A DNA stretch of 64,000 bases from Nocardioides kribbensis (GTDB lineage: Bacteria > Actinomycetota > Actinomycetes > Propionibacteriales > Nocardioidaceae): positions 870,501 to 934,500 of the forward strand of contig NZ_JADCLL010000001.1 of NCBI RefSeq assembly GCF_015070375.1. Direction: 5' to 3'. Of the stretch, positions 14,740-24,988 are shown in pieces (position 1 is the stretch's first letter; each line of letters starts with the position of its first letter). Position numbers and translations under genes: made by a program. A model generated the notes under the pieces. The model was not told where the DNA came from, made no database searches, and saw only the letters and a list, made by a program, of their open reading frames with translations.

Positions 14740-15225
14740 TCAGCAGACCTCGCGCAGCCCCTGCACGGCCTCGCTGAGCCGCTCACGCTCGCGCTGCACC
14801 GCGGCGCGGTCCACGGGCGTGCCCTCGGCGTGCTGCTCGGCCTCGGCGGCCAGCCCGTCGAGGGCCGTGCGGGCCTCCTCCAGGCGCGCCCTGGTCTCCC
14901 CGCCGAGGTTGTCCTCGGCCGCGGCGAGGGTGTCGCGCAGCGCCGTCAGCTCCCGCTCGGCGGCGGCGGGGTCGGCGCCGATCCGGTCGGCCACCGCACC
15001 GGCCTGGTCGGCGACCTGCCCCATCGCCTCCCGCGCCACCGAGCAGGCGGCGTCGCCCGCGGCGTCGGAGGCCGCGTCACGCACCTGCTCCTCGGAGCAG
15101 GCGGTCAGCGAGGCCGCGAGCACGCAGCCGGCCAGGAGGGCGGGCAGACGGCTGGGCAGGCGGCTGGGCAGGCGGCTGGGCACACGGCTGGGCACACGGT
15201 CGGCTGCGCGGACGGTACGACGCAC
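14740..15225 (-). CDS. Small putative lipoprotein with repeat in the signal-peptide n-region
   Basis: 161 residues, not assignable to a known family. The start is a GTG at 15225 with GGAG five bases upstream. A hydrophobic segment LLAGCVLAASL ends in the lipobox LTAC, placing the lipidated Cys near residue 43. The mature part is Ala/Glu-rich and helical, with heptad-like stretches (ERELTALRDTLAAAEDNL and ARLEEARTALDGLAAEAE), suggesting a short coiled coil at the outer membrane face. Its n-region is unusually long and contains a VPSR/LPSR tetrapeptide repeated five times, encoded by a 12-base tandem repeat. It follows the fused ABC exporter by 77 bases on the same strand. The final residue is Cys. 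Confidence 0.7.
   Translation of the reverse strand: MRRTVRAADRVPSRVPSRLPSRLPSRLPALLAGCVLAASLTACSEEQVRDAASDAAGDAACSVAREAMGQVADQAGAVADRIGADPAAAERELTALRDTLAAAEDNLGGETRARLEEARTALDGLAAEAEQHAEGTPVDRAAVQRERERLSEAVQGLREVC
15142..15201 (-). repeat. Five-copy 12-bp tandem repeat inside the lipoprotein signal peptide
   Basis: On the plus strand the unit is gggcaggcggct, with copies at 15142, 15154, 15166, 15178 and 15190. The variants are gggcagacggct, gggcacacggct and gggcacacggtc. Being a multiple of three, gain or loss of units would lengthen or shorten the positively charged n-region without shifting the frame. Confidence 0.9.
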
Positions 15226-15302
15226 GGGGGCTCCTCGACGGGCGGGACGGGCGGAGCCACCAGCGTGCCAGACCTGCGGGGACCCAGCCGGCCGCCGCCG
15301 GC

Positions 15303-18300
15303 TCAGCCGGCCAGGTGGGCCCAGCGCGACGACAGCTCGCGCCACGGGCCCACCTCGGCCACCTCCCCGTCGAGCAGCACGACCACGCGGTCGGCCTCGG
15401 CCAGGGCGGCCTGCTTGGAGGTGGCGCCCAGCACGGTCGTGCCGCGACCGCGCAGGGCCGTCCACAGCTCGATCTCGGTGGCGGCGTCGAGGGCGCTGGA
15501 GACGTCGTCGGCCAGCAGCAGCTCGGTGTCGGCGGCCAGCGCCCGGGCCAGGGCCAGGCGCTGGACCTGACCGCCGGAGAGGCGCACCCCGCGGTGGCCG
15601 ACCACGGCGTGCGGGCCGCCGGCCTCGTCGACGTCGGCCTGCAGCCGCGCGTCGACGACGGCGCGGTCGAGACCGCGGGCGTGGCCCAGCCGCACGTTGT
15701 CGTCGAAGGTGCCCGAGAGCACCCGCGGCACCTGGGCGACGTGCGCGACCTGCCCCGGTCGCAGGAACAGCTGCGGGTCGTCGACCTCCACGTCGTTCCA
15801 CCGGATCGAGCCGGTGTGGGAGACGAGCCCGGCCAGCGCGGCGAGCAGGCTGGACTTGCCCGAGCCCACCTGCCCGAGCACCAGCACCAGCTCGCCGGCC
15901 TCGACGGTCAGGTCGACCCCTACGACGCCCCGGGTGCCGTCGTCGTGCACGGCGTCGACGCCGCGCAGCTCGAGACGGCGCAGCGGCACGCGGTCGCTGG
16001 GGGCGGGCTCGGGGGCGGCGCCGGCGACGAGGTCGACGCCGGGGGGCAGGTCCATCAGGTCGACGCCGCCGGCGAGCCGGCTGGTCGCCTGCTGCCAGGC
16101 GCGGGTGCCGGGGGCCTCGGTGATGACCGACCCGGCCACCCGGCCGAACCAGTCGAAGCCGTTGACGGCGTTGGCGACCAGCAGCGCGGTGGCGAGGTCC
16201 CAGCCACCCGCGACGAGCACGGCCCAGGCGGCCACGACGCCGCACTGCACCATGACCACCGGCACGCCGTCGAGCACGGCCTGCACCCGGTGCTCGCGCA
16301 CCGCCGCCTCGACGCGTCCGCCGTCGACGTGGCGCAGGTGGGCGTGCACGGCCGGGGTCGCCGCGGCGAGCTTGACCGTGCGGCTCGACTCCAGGGCCGA
16401 GACCAGGGAGCGGCCGAAGCGGGCCCGCGCCGCCGACGACGCGGCCGCGGAGCGCCCGGCGATCGGACGACCGACCGAGGAGGCCAGCGCCGAGGCCACC
16501 ATCACCGCGAGCAGCACCGCGCCCGCCAGCGGGCTGCCGGAGAGCAGGGTGGTGACGACGATGATGATCAGGCCGTTGACGAAGTCGACCCACCGGTCGG
16601 CGTAGCGCGCGAAACGGTCGGCGTCCATGGCGCGGGCCACCACCTCCCCGGGCGGGGTGCGGGTGAGGCGCTCCTGGCCGGTCTGCCCGACCAGCACCGC
16701 CATGCGCACCCGGAGCATGACCTCGATCCACCAGCGGGGGTAGCGGCGGAAGGCCTCCGCCAGCATGAGCGGCGCGACCATGAGCGCCGCCACGAGCACC
16801 ACCGTCAGGCCCACGGTCGTGCCCGTCGTCGCGTCGCCCTGCTCGAGGCCCTGGACCAGGCGGCCCCACACGAAGCCGGTGGCCGCGCCGTAGGCCCCCG
16901 TCAGGGAGGCCAGCAGGAACAGGGCCGCACCGACCAGGCCCCACGCGGGCCGGATCGCCAGGGCGTGCCTGATGCCGCCGGCCAGGCTGCGCCCGCCCCC
17001 GACCTCGGGCAGCGCGGGCGGCGGGCCGCTGCGCCGACGCCCGCCCACCGCGGTCGCGACCGGGGCCCCCGACGACTCCGACCCCGACGACTCCGCCGAC
17101 TCCGCCGACGTGCCCGGCCGGCCCAGGCCCCCCGGGTCCCCCGGCTGCGCGGCCTGCAGGGCGTCCTCGCCGCCGGCGTCGAGCAGGGTGCGGAAGCGGC
17201 CCGGGCCGGCGGCCAGCACGGCGCGCGGGCCCTGCTCGACCACACGGCCCGCCTCCAGCACGGCCACGAGGTCGGCACGGGCGGTGGTGGAGAGACGGTG
17301 GGCGACGAGCAGGCCCGTGCGGTCGGCCAGCAGCCGGTCGGCGGCACGGACGACGAGCGACTCGGTGAGCGGGTCCATGCGGGCGGTGGCCTCGTCCAGC
17401 ACCACCACGGCCACGTCGCGCACGAGCAGCCGGGCGAAGGCGACCAGCTGCTCCTCCCCCGCCGACAAGGTGGTGCCGCCGGGGCCCAGCGCGGTGTCGA
17501 GACCGTCGGGCAGACCCGCGACCCACGGCTCGAGGCCCAGCTCGGCGATCGCTGCCTCGATCCGCGCGCGGGGCACGTCGGAGAAGAGCGCGACGTTCTG
17601 GGCCAGGGTGCCGGCCAGGATCTCGGTGCGCTGGGTGACCACGCCGACCGCGGCGCGCAGCTGCTGGAGGTCGAGGTCGAGCACGTCGACTCCCCCGAGC
17701 AGGACCGTGCCCGGCTCGGGGTCGACCGCGCGCGAGACGAGCGCCGCCAGCGTCGACTTGCCCGATCCGGTGCGCCCCACCAGGGCGCACGTGCGGCCCG
17801 CCGGCACGCGCAGGTCGACCTCGCGCAGGGCGAAGGAGCCCTCGGCGTAGGAGAAGTGCAGGTCGCGCAGCTCGAGGTCGAGGCGCCCGGTCGGCACCGG
17901 GGCGCCGCCGACCGGCTCCGGCTCGGTGTCGAGCAGCTGGCGCAGCCGCATCAGGGCGCCGAGTCCGGCCTGGAGGTCGGGCAGGTGCTGGGCCAGCGTG
18001 GCGATCTGACCGGTGAAGCGGGTCGTGACCAGGAAGAGGGTGACGAGGCTGGCGACCGACAGCCCGCCGTCGACCACCAGGGCCACGCCCACCACGCCCG
18101 TGGCGGCGAGCAGCGCGTGCAGCAGGACGCCGGCGCGCCGGGCCACGCGGGTCTCCACCTGGAGCACCCGGTCGAGGCGCTCGTGCACCCGCGCCGAGAG
18201 CTCGGCGCAGCGGCGCACGACGTGGGCCTGGCCCAGGCTGGTGCGCAGGTCGTCGCGCCCGGCGACCCCCTCCTCCATCGCCGCGGCCTGGTCGGTCCAC

Positions 18301-18908
18301 GCGATCTCCTCGACGACCTTGCGCCGCGAGACCTCGGGAAGCAGCGGACGGACCACGAGCACCGCGGCCACCGCGAAGAGCGGGAAGAGCAGCCAGGCGG
18401 GCCACCAGGTGAGCCCGGCCACGACCCACAGCGGCACCACGCCGAAGGCGGTCTGCAGCGCGTCCCACACCTGGCGGCGCACGAGGGTGCCGACCTCGTG
18501 GGTGTCGTCGTCGACGCGGTCGAGCACCTCGCCGACCGCCTGCTCCGAGAGCAGGGCCAGCGGCTGGTGCAGCGCCGCGTCGAGCAGGTCGGCGCGCAGC
18601 GCGCCCTCGGCGCGGTCGACCACCCCGGCCCACAGGGTGCGCCCGACGGCGTCGAGCAGGGCCGCGCCGACCACGCAGAGCGCGAGCGCCCCGACGAGGG
18701 CGACGACGGGGTCGGCGGCGAGCCGACCGGCGACCACGGTGCCGAGGGTCTGGCCGAGGGCCGCCAGGACCGAGGCGGTCAGGGCCACGGTGGCGACCGG
18801 GCCCCGCAGGCGACGCCAGTCGACGCGGCGGGAGGGGTCGGAGGTCGAGGGCCTCGTCGGTGCGGACGGGGTGGTGGTGTCGCGCTCGGCGAGGCTGGTC
18901 CTGGTCAT
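15303..18908 (-). CDS. Fused two-half ABC exporter (TMD-NBD-TMD-NBD)
   Basis: 1,201-residue type IV ABC exporter in which both half-transporters are one chain. Half 1 has a transmembrane domain to about residue 330 and an NBD with Walker A GRTGSGKS (377-384), signature LSAGEEQ (~480), Walker B VVVLDEATARMD (~503) and H-loop AHRLS (~535). An acidic Ser/Gly linker (SAESAESSGSESSG) follows. Half 2 has a TMD and an NBD with Walker A GQVGSGKS (~1012), signature LSGGQ (~1109) and Walker B LLLADDVSSALD (~1126). Here Asp replaces the catalytic Glu, and GATSK stands where the H-loop His is expected. One ATP site is therefore canonical and the other degenerate, as in heterodimeric exporters. The substrate may be a drug, lipid or peptide; context does not decide. 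A small lipoprotein gene follows. Confidence 0.92.
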   Translation of the reverse strand: MTRTSLAERDTTTPSAPTRPSTSDPSRRVDWRRLRGPVATVALTASVLAALGQTLGTVVAGRLAADPVVALVGALALCVVGAALLDAVGRTLWAGVVDRAEGALRADLLDAALHQPLALLSEQAVGEVLDRVDDDTHEVGTLVRRQVWDALQTAFGVVPLWVVAGLTWWPAWLLFPLFAVAAVLVVRPLLPEVSRRKVVEEIAWTDQAAAMEEGVAGRDDLRTSLGQAHVVRRCAELSARVHERLDRVLQVETRVARRAGVLLHALLAATGVVGVALVVDGGLSVASLVTLFLVTTRFTGQIATLAQHLPDLQAGLGALMRLRQLLDTEPEPVGGAPVPTGRLDLELRDLHFSYAEGSFALREVDLRVPAGRTCALVGRTGSGKSTLAALVSRAVDPEPGTVLLGGVDVLDLDLQQLRAAVGVVTQRTEILAGTLAQNVALFSDVPRARIEAAIAELGLEPWVAGLPDGLDTALGPGGTTLSAGEEQLVAFARLLVRDVAVVVLDEATARMDPLTESLVVRAADRLLADRTGLLVAHRLSTTARADLVAVLEAGRVVEQGPRAVLAAGPGRFRTLLDAGGEDALQAAQPGDPGGLGRPGTSAESAESSGSESSGAPVATAVGGRRRSGPPPALPEVGGGRSLAGGIRHALAIRPAWGLVGAALFLLASLTGAYGAATGFVWGRLVQGLEQGDATTGTTVGLTVVLVAALMVAPLMLAEAFRRYPRWWIEVMLRVRMAVLVGQTGQERLTRTPPGEVVARAMDADRFARYADRWVDFVNGLIIIVVTTLLSGSPLAGAVLLAVMVASALASSVGRPIAGRSAAASSAARARFGRSLVSALESSRTVKLAAATPAVHAHLRHVDGGRVEAAVREHRVQAVLDGVPVVMVQCGVVAAWAVLVAGGWDLATALLVANAVNGFDWFGRVAGSVITEAPGTRAWQQATSRLAGGVDLMDLPPGVDLVAGAAPEPAPSDRVPLRRLELRGVDAVHDDGTRGVVGVDLTVEAGELVLVLGQVGSGKSSLLAALAGLVSHTGSIRWNDVEVDDPQLFLRPGQVAHVAQVPRVLSGTFDDNVRLGHARGLDRAVVDARLQADVDEAGGPHAVVGHRGVRLSGGQVQRLALARALAADTELLLADDVSSALDAATEIELWTALRGRGTTVLGATSKQAALAEADRVVVLLDGEVAEVGPWRELSSRWAHLAG

Positions 18909-18969
18909 CGCCCCGCACGCTACGCGCCGGCACCGACGCCGATCGACCGGTTTTCCTCCCGACGCACGA

Positions 18970-19005
18970 CCGGGCCGGCCCCGTCGTACGACAGGACCGG
19001 CCCGG
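18970..19005 (-). terminator. Hairpin terminator after icd
   Basis: CCGGGCCGG (18970-18978) and CCGGCCCGG (18997-19005) pair around a loop that contains the smaller palindrome GTCGTACGAC. The structure begins about 28 bases after the icd stop on the minus strand. Confidence 0.7.
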
Positions 19006-19032
19006 CCGGTGGAGCGCGGGTGCGGCGGGACG

Positions 19033-21246
<2,214 letters not shown>

Positions 21247-21273
21247 GGTGTGCGGCGACTCCTCAGGAGCTGG

Positions 21274-21293
21274 AAGAATTCTTGATGTCAAGA
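21274..21293. promoter_or_regulatory. Overlapping palindromes in the icd promoter region
   Basis: AAGAATTCTT (21274-21283, perfect) overlaps TCTTGATGTCAAGA (21280-21293; arms TCTTGA/TCAAGA around TG). The pair gives three spaced half-sites about 30-45 bases upstream of the icd ATG, within a locally AT-rich patch. A MarR-type dimer site is a reasonable guess. In Streptomyces the MarR protein TamR is reported to control citric-acid-cycle genes including idh; whether this site is its type was not checked. Confidence 0.55.
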
Positions 21294-21426
21294 TACCCGA
21301 CGCGTCGGCGACCACGGGTCGCACCGTCCGGGCCCGCCCAGCCTGTCAGCCGGCGGCTGTCTAGTCACCCCGTCGGGGGTGCGCCGGCGGGTTTGGTCGG
21401 GTCGCCGCGGGGGGACGACTCCGGGC

Positions 21427-22575
21427 ATGGCCACATCCCCTGACCCCACGTCCTCGGAGGCCGTCACCCCGGCGGCCACCGCACCCTCCGCCCCCGACGG
21501 CACCCCCGCCCAGAAGCTGGCCGCCGAGGCGCTCGGCACCGCCGTCCTCGTCCTGGTCGGCTGCGGCTCGCTCGTGCTGGCCTCCAGCAGCAGCGGGTTC
21601 GGCGACGCCAACATCCTCTCGGTCGGCCTCTCCTTCGGCCTCGCCGTCACCGTCATGGCCTACGCCGTGGGACGCGTCTCCGGCGGGCACTTCAACCCCG
21701 CCGTCTCCGTCGCGGCCGCGGTCAGCGGGCGGATGACGTGGGCCGAGGCCGGCCGCTACGCCGGCGCCCAGGTCGTCGGCGGCATCATCGGCGCCCTCGT
21801 GCTGCTCGTGCTCGCGCTCGGCAACGACCGCTTCGAGGCCTTCGACACCAGCCTGGCCGCCAACAGCTGGGGCGACGACGGCACCGGCTACGCCCTCTGG
21901 GCGGCGCTGCTGGTCGAGATCGTGCTCACCGCGCTCTTCGTCTTCGTCGTCCTCGCGGTCACCGACCGCCGCAGCAGCGTCAACGCCGCCTTCGCGCCGC
22001 TCGTCATCGGCCTGACCCTGGCGGTCATCCACTTCGTGGCCATCCCCCTGACCGGCACGTCGGTCAACCCCGCGCGCTCGATCGGGCCCGCGCTCTTCTC
22101 CGGGGTCGACCCGCTGCTGCAGCTGTGGGTCTTCATCGTGGCGCCCCTGCTCGGTGCCGTGGCCGGCGGCCTGGCCTACCCCGCGCTCTTCGGTCGCGAC
22201 GCCGACCCGGTCGAGGGCTCGGGCCTCAGCTTCTCCCGCCCGGCCAGGGCCCAGCAGCCCGTCGCCCAGCAGGGTGGCCAGCAGGGCTGGTCCCAGGGCG
22301 CCCAGCAGGGCGGCTGGGCCCAGGGCGGCCAGCAGGGCCAGCAGGGCTGGGCGCCCGAGCCGGCACCGATCATCCAGGACGGCTGGCAGTGGGACCCGGT
22401 CGCCGGGCAGTGGAAGCCGCTCGAGCAGCCCCAGGCGCCCCAGCAGACCGGCCAGCAGACCGGCCAGCAGGGCTGGGGGCCGACCACCGGGCAGACCGGG
22501 CAGACGGGTCAGGCCGGTCAGGCCGGCGGGCAGTGGCCCGACGAGGGCGACGGCCGCACCCAGATCCGTCCCTGA
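21427..22575 (+). CDS. Aquaporin (MIP family) with long Gln/Gly/Trp-rich C-terminal tail
   Basis: Water or small-solute channel. The MIP core (about residues 25-255) has both NPA boxes, HFNPAVS near residue 88 and SVNPARS near residue 212, and six predicted helices. It resembles AqpZ more than the glycerol facilitators, as the second box lacks the GlpF-type Asp (NPARS, not NPARD). A cytoplasmic tail of about 125 residues follows, made of GQQG/QQGW units and a WQWDPVAGQWKPL motif reminiscent of the short WDP-type repeats in actinobacterial membrane proteins. Start at the ATG at 21427; an ATG at 21379 would add 16 arginine-rich residues. Divergent from icd. Confidence 0.9.
   Translation: MATSPDPTSSEAVTPAATAPSAPDGTPAQKLAAEALGTAVLVLVGCGSLVLASSSSGFGDANILSVGLSFGLAVTVMAYAVGRVSGGHFNPAVSVAAAVSGRMTWAEAGRYAGAQVVGGIIGALVLLVLALGNDRFEAFDTSLAANSWGDDGTGYALWAALLVEIVLTALFVFVVLAVTDRRSSVNAAFAPLVIGLTLAVIHFVAIPLTGTSVNPARSIGPALFSGVDPLLQLWVFIVAPLLGAVAGGLAYPALFGRDADPVEGSGLSFSRPARAQQPVAQQGGQQGWSQGAQQGGWAQGGQQGQQGWAPEPAPIIQDGWQWDPVAGQWKPLEQPQAPQQTGQQTGQQGWGPTTGQTGQTGQAGQAGGQWPDEGDGRTQIRP
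22249..22532 (+). repeat. Low-complexity Gln/Gly-rich coding repeats in the aquaporin tail
   Basis: Imperfect repeats of cagcagggc and related units encode QQG, QQGW and TGQ peptides (for example around 22256-22350 and 22440-22532). They fall outside the channel fold. Confidence 0.75.
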
Positions 22576-22603
22576 CCCACCCGCCGACCCACCCGCTCGA
22601 CGC

Positions 22604-23338
22604 TCACCCGACGCCGGTGAGGACGACCTCGTCCTCACCGGCGTCGCTGCGCACCAGCCCGTCTCCCGGGGCGTAGGAGTCGACGCGGGTGCCGCTGCGG
22701 CTCTCGACCTGGAGCACCACCACGTCGTCGGAGGAGCCGCCGGGGCGCGCGAGGTCCTGGTCGACCGCGACCACGGTGACGACCACGGGCGTGCCAGCCG
22801 TGCCCCCGACGGCGAGCCACCCGTCGCCGTACCGCGGCTGCGCCGGCATCCACAGCCCGGCCTCCGCGCCGTCGACCCCGGCCTCGAAGTCGGGCCCGCC
22901 CCCGGCGCTGGCCATCCACCACACGTTGCCGTCGACGTCCTGCGCGAAGAGGTCGACCACGCGGCCGCCGCCCGCGCCCCGGCCCGTCGTCACGGTCGTG
23001 AGGGCCGTGGTCGGCACACCGGCGACGTCGGGCCCGGCGCTCACGCTGCGGGTCACCTCGAGCCCGGGGCCCTGCGCGCCGGTCGGCGTCGTCGGCGCGG
23101 CCAGGGTCGCGACGGCGCCCGGCTCCAGGGGGAACCACGGGTTGTCGACGCGCTCCACGAAGTCGTCGGGGTCGGGCGTGGGCGTGGGCACCGTCAGCAG
23201 GTCGACGCCCGTCGGCGGGCTCAGCGGCGCCGAGGAGGAGCAGCCGCCGAGGACGGCGACGGCGGCCAGCGTCACCACCGCGGCGCCCGCACCGCGACGG
23301 GAGGGGTGGGCGGGGGGACGGCCGCGGCGCAGACGCAT
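22604..23338 (-). CDS. Putative lipoprotein of unknown function
   Basis: 244-residue exported protein. A basic n-region and hydrophobic [12 protein letters not shown] end at the lipobox LGGC (Cys near residue 33). The mature part begins Ser/Pro/Thr-rich (linker) and then has [15 protein letters not shown], a motif seen in uncharacterised actinobacterial proteins that resembles xNPYFPLxPGT. The second ATG (23338) is preferred because GGGGGAG precedes it by about ten bases, while it abuts the first ATG. Convergent with the aquaporin gene with only 28 bases between. Function not inferred. Confidence 0.75.
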   Translation of the reverse strand: MRLRRGRPPAHPSRRGAGAAVVTLAAVAVLGGCSSSAPLSPPTGVDLLTVPTPTPDPDDFVERVDNPWFPLEPGAVATLAAPTTPTGAQGPGLEVTRSVSAGPDVAGVPTTALTTVTTGRGAGGGRVVDLFAQDVDGNVWWMASAGGGPDFEAGVDGAEAGLWMPAQPRYGDGWLAVGGTAGTPVVVTVVAVDQDLARPGGSSDDVVVLQVESRSGTRVDSYAPGDGLVRSDAGEDEVVLTGVG

Positions 23339-23441
23339 GGCGCCCATGCTCCCCCAGGGCGCGAACCCCGCTGCTGCTGGGCCCCGCGCCGCTGCTAGCG
23401 TCGGAAGCCAGACCGCCCCAGGACCTCGTCAAGGAGATCTC

Positions 23442-24428
23442 GTGAGCCCCACCCCGTTGAAGGTCGCCGTCACCGGCGCCGCCGGCCAGATCGGCTACAG
23501 CCTGCTCTTCCGCCTCGCCAGCGGTGCGCTGACCGGCGGCCAGCCGATCGAGCTGCGCCTGCTCGAGATCACCCCCGCGCTCAAGGCGCTCGAGGGTGTC
23601 GTCATGGAGCTCGACGACTGCGCGTTCCCGGGCCTGGCCGGTGTCGAGATCGGCGACGACGCGGAGACCATCTTCGACGGCGTCAACCTCGCCCTCCTGG
23701 TCGGTGCCCGCCCCCGCGGCCCCGGCATGGAGCGCGGCGACCTGCTCTCGGCCAACGGCGCGATCTTCACCGCCCAGGGCAAGGCCCTCAACAAGGTTGC
23801 GGCCTCCGACGTGCGCGTCGGTGTCACGGGCAACCCCGCCAACACCAACGCCCTCATCGCGATGACCAACGCCCCCGACATCCCGCAGGAGCGCTTCTCG
23901 GCGCTGACACGCCTCGACCACAACCGCGCGATCTCGCAGCTGGCGGCCAAGACCGGCGCCGCGGTGACCGACATCAGCCACATGACCATCTGGGGCAACC
24001 ACTCCGCCACCCAGTACCCCGACCTCTTCCACGCCCAGGTCGGCGGACGCAACGCCGCCGAGGTCGTCGGCGACCAGGAGTGGATCGAGAGCACCTTCAT
24101 CCCCACCGTGGCCAAGCGCGGCGCGGCGATCATCGACGCCCGCGGCTCCTCCTCGGCCGCGTCGGCCGCCTCGGCCACCATCGACGCCGCGCGCGACTGG
24201 CTCTACGGCTCCGCCGAGGGCGACTGGGTCTCCATGGCCGTGCGCTCGCAGGGCGAGTACGGCGTGCCGGAGGGCCTCATCTCCTCCTTCCCGGTCACCA
24301 CGAAGGACGGCGACTGGTCGATAGTGGAGGGCCTGGAGATCGACGACTTCTCCCGCGCCCGCATCGACGCCTCCACCGCGGAGCTCGCCGACGAGCGCGC
24401 CGCGGTCACCGAGCTCGGACTCATCTGA
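23442..24428 (+). CDS. mdh: Malate dehydrogenase
   Basis: NAD-dependent oxidation of malate to oxaloacetate. 328 residues with the Rossmann motif [12 protein letters not shown], the substrate-loop arginines in [15 protein letters not shown], the NPANTNA stretch, RLDHNRA, and the catalytic His in IWGNHS. This is the cytosolic-type (MDH type 2) family usual in actinomycetes. GTG start at 23442, fixed by AAGGAG five bases upstream; longer open frame upstream is not used. A 20-pair hairpin follows. Close to icd, sdh and sucCD. Confidence 0.97.
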   Translation: MSPTPLKVAVTGAAGQIGYSLLFRLASGALTGGQPIELRLLEITPALKALEGVVMELDDCAFPGLAGVEIGDDAETIFDGVNLALLVGARPRGPGMERGDLLSANGAIFTAQGKALNKVAASDVRVGVTGNPANTNALIAMTNAPDIPQERFSALTRLDHNRAISQLAAKTGAAVTDISHMTIWGNHSATQYPDLFHAQVGGRNAAEVVGDQEWIESTFIPTVAKRGAAIIDARGSSSAASAASATIDAARDWLYGSAEGDWVSMAVRSQGEYGVPEGLISSFPVTTKDGDWSIVEGLEIDDFSRARIDASTAELADERAAVTELGLI

Positions 24429-24457
24429 GCCACTGACGCGCGAGCATCCCGCGCACA

Positions 24458-24501
24458 CCCACGAGGGCCCGCCCGGAGCGATCCGGGCGGGCCCTCGTGG
24501 G
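24458..24501. terminator. Bidirectional terminator between mdh and DUF3017
   Basis: A perfect 20-pair stem (24458-24477 with 24482-24501) around a four-base loop GCGA. It starts about 30 bases after the mdh stop and ends directly against the stop codon of the convergent DUF3017 gene, so it probably serves both. Confidence 0.9.
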
Positions 24502-24978
24502 CTAGGTGCCCGGCTGGTTCGGGATGGTCTGGGCGAGGAAGAGCAGCACCGCCCCGACGCCGCCGAGCAGGAGGCAGTCGAGCAGCCGGTGGCGCACGGC
24601 GAGCATGCCGGCGTCGCGTCGCGGCAGCACCAGCCGGAAGGTGGCCGCACCGACCAGCGCCCCGCCGATCCAGCGCACGCCGAGGCGCCAGTCGCCGGAC
24701 CAGGCGATGAAGACTCCGGTGGCACCGGCAGCGAGGACGAAGAGGTAGAGCAGGCCGCCGACGGTGGAGGGGTGACGTCGGTCCTCGGGCTCCTTGCCGA
24801 CGGGGGCCGCGGGGTCGGCCGGGTCGGCGGGGTCGGCCGGGTCGGCCGGGTCAGCCGGGTCAGCGGGATCCGCGACGGCCTCGAGCTCGGCCGCGACCTC
24901 CTCGGCCGACGGCACCGGCGGCACGTCGTCGAGGTGGGCGGGGGGCTGCTCCTCCCCCGCGGGCTGTGGCCGGCTCAT
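24502..24978 (-). CDS. DUF3017 membrane protein with Ala-Asp-Pro repeat
   Basis: 158-residue protein. An N-terminal Pro/Glu-rich cytoplasmic region contains six ADP tripeptides in a row. A predicted C-terminal membrane part with three helices follows (LLYLFVLAAGATGVFIAW, LGVRWIGGALVGAATF, LLDCLLLGGVGAVLLFL). DUF3017 genes are known to follow folD in actinomycetes, as here. The ATG at 24978 has GAGG eight bases upstream; a GTG at 24987 is also in frame. It begins about ten bases after the folD stop. Function unknown. Confidence 0.82.
   Translation of the reverse strand: MSRPQPAGEEQPPAHLDDVPPVPSAEEVAAELEAVADPADPADPADPADPADPADPAAPVGKEPEDRRHPSTVGGLLYLFVLAAGATGVFIAWSGDWRLGVRWIGGALVGAATFRLVLPRRDAGMLAVRHRLLDCLLLGGVGAVLLFLAQTIPNQPGT
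24812..24865 (-). repeat. Six-copy 9-bp tandem repeat encoding ADP tripeptides
   Basis: Plus-strand unit gggtcggcc, with copies starting at 24812, 24821, 24830, 24839, 24848 and 24857 (variants gggtcggcg, gggtcagcc, gggtcagcg) and a degenerate seventh. In frame in the DUF3017 gene, so copy-number change would preserve the reading frame. Confidence 0.9.
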
Positions 24979-24988
24979 CAGGGTCACC

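Noticed and set aside
14740..18933. A 1,397-residue frame fusing the small lipoprotein to upstream sequence
   Set aside because: The upstream part is an Arg/Gly/Ala-rich out-of-frame reading of the ABC exporter; a GTG with ribosome-binding site at 15225 and a proper lipobox define the real gene.
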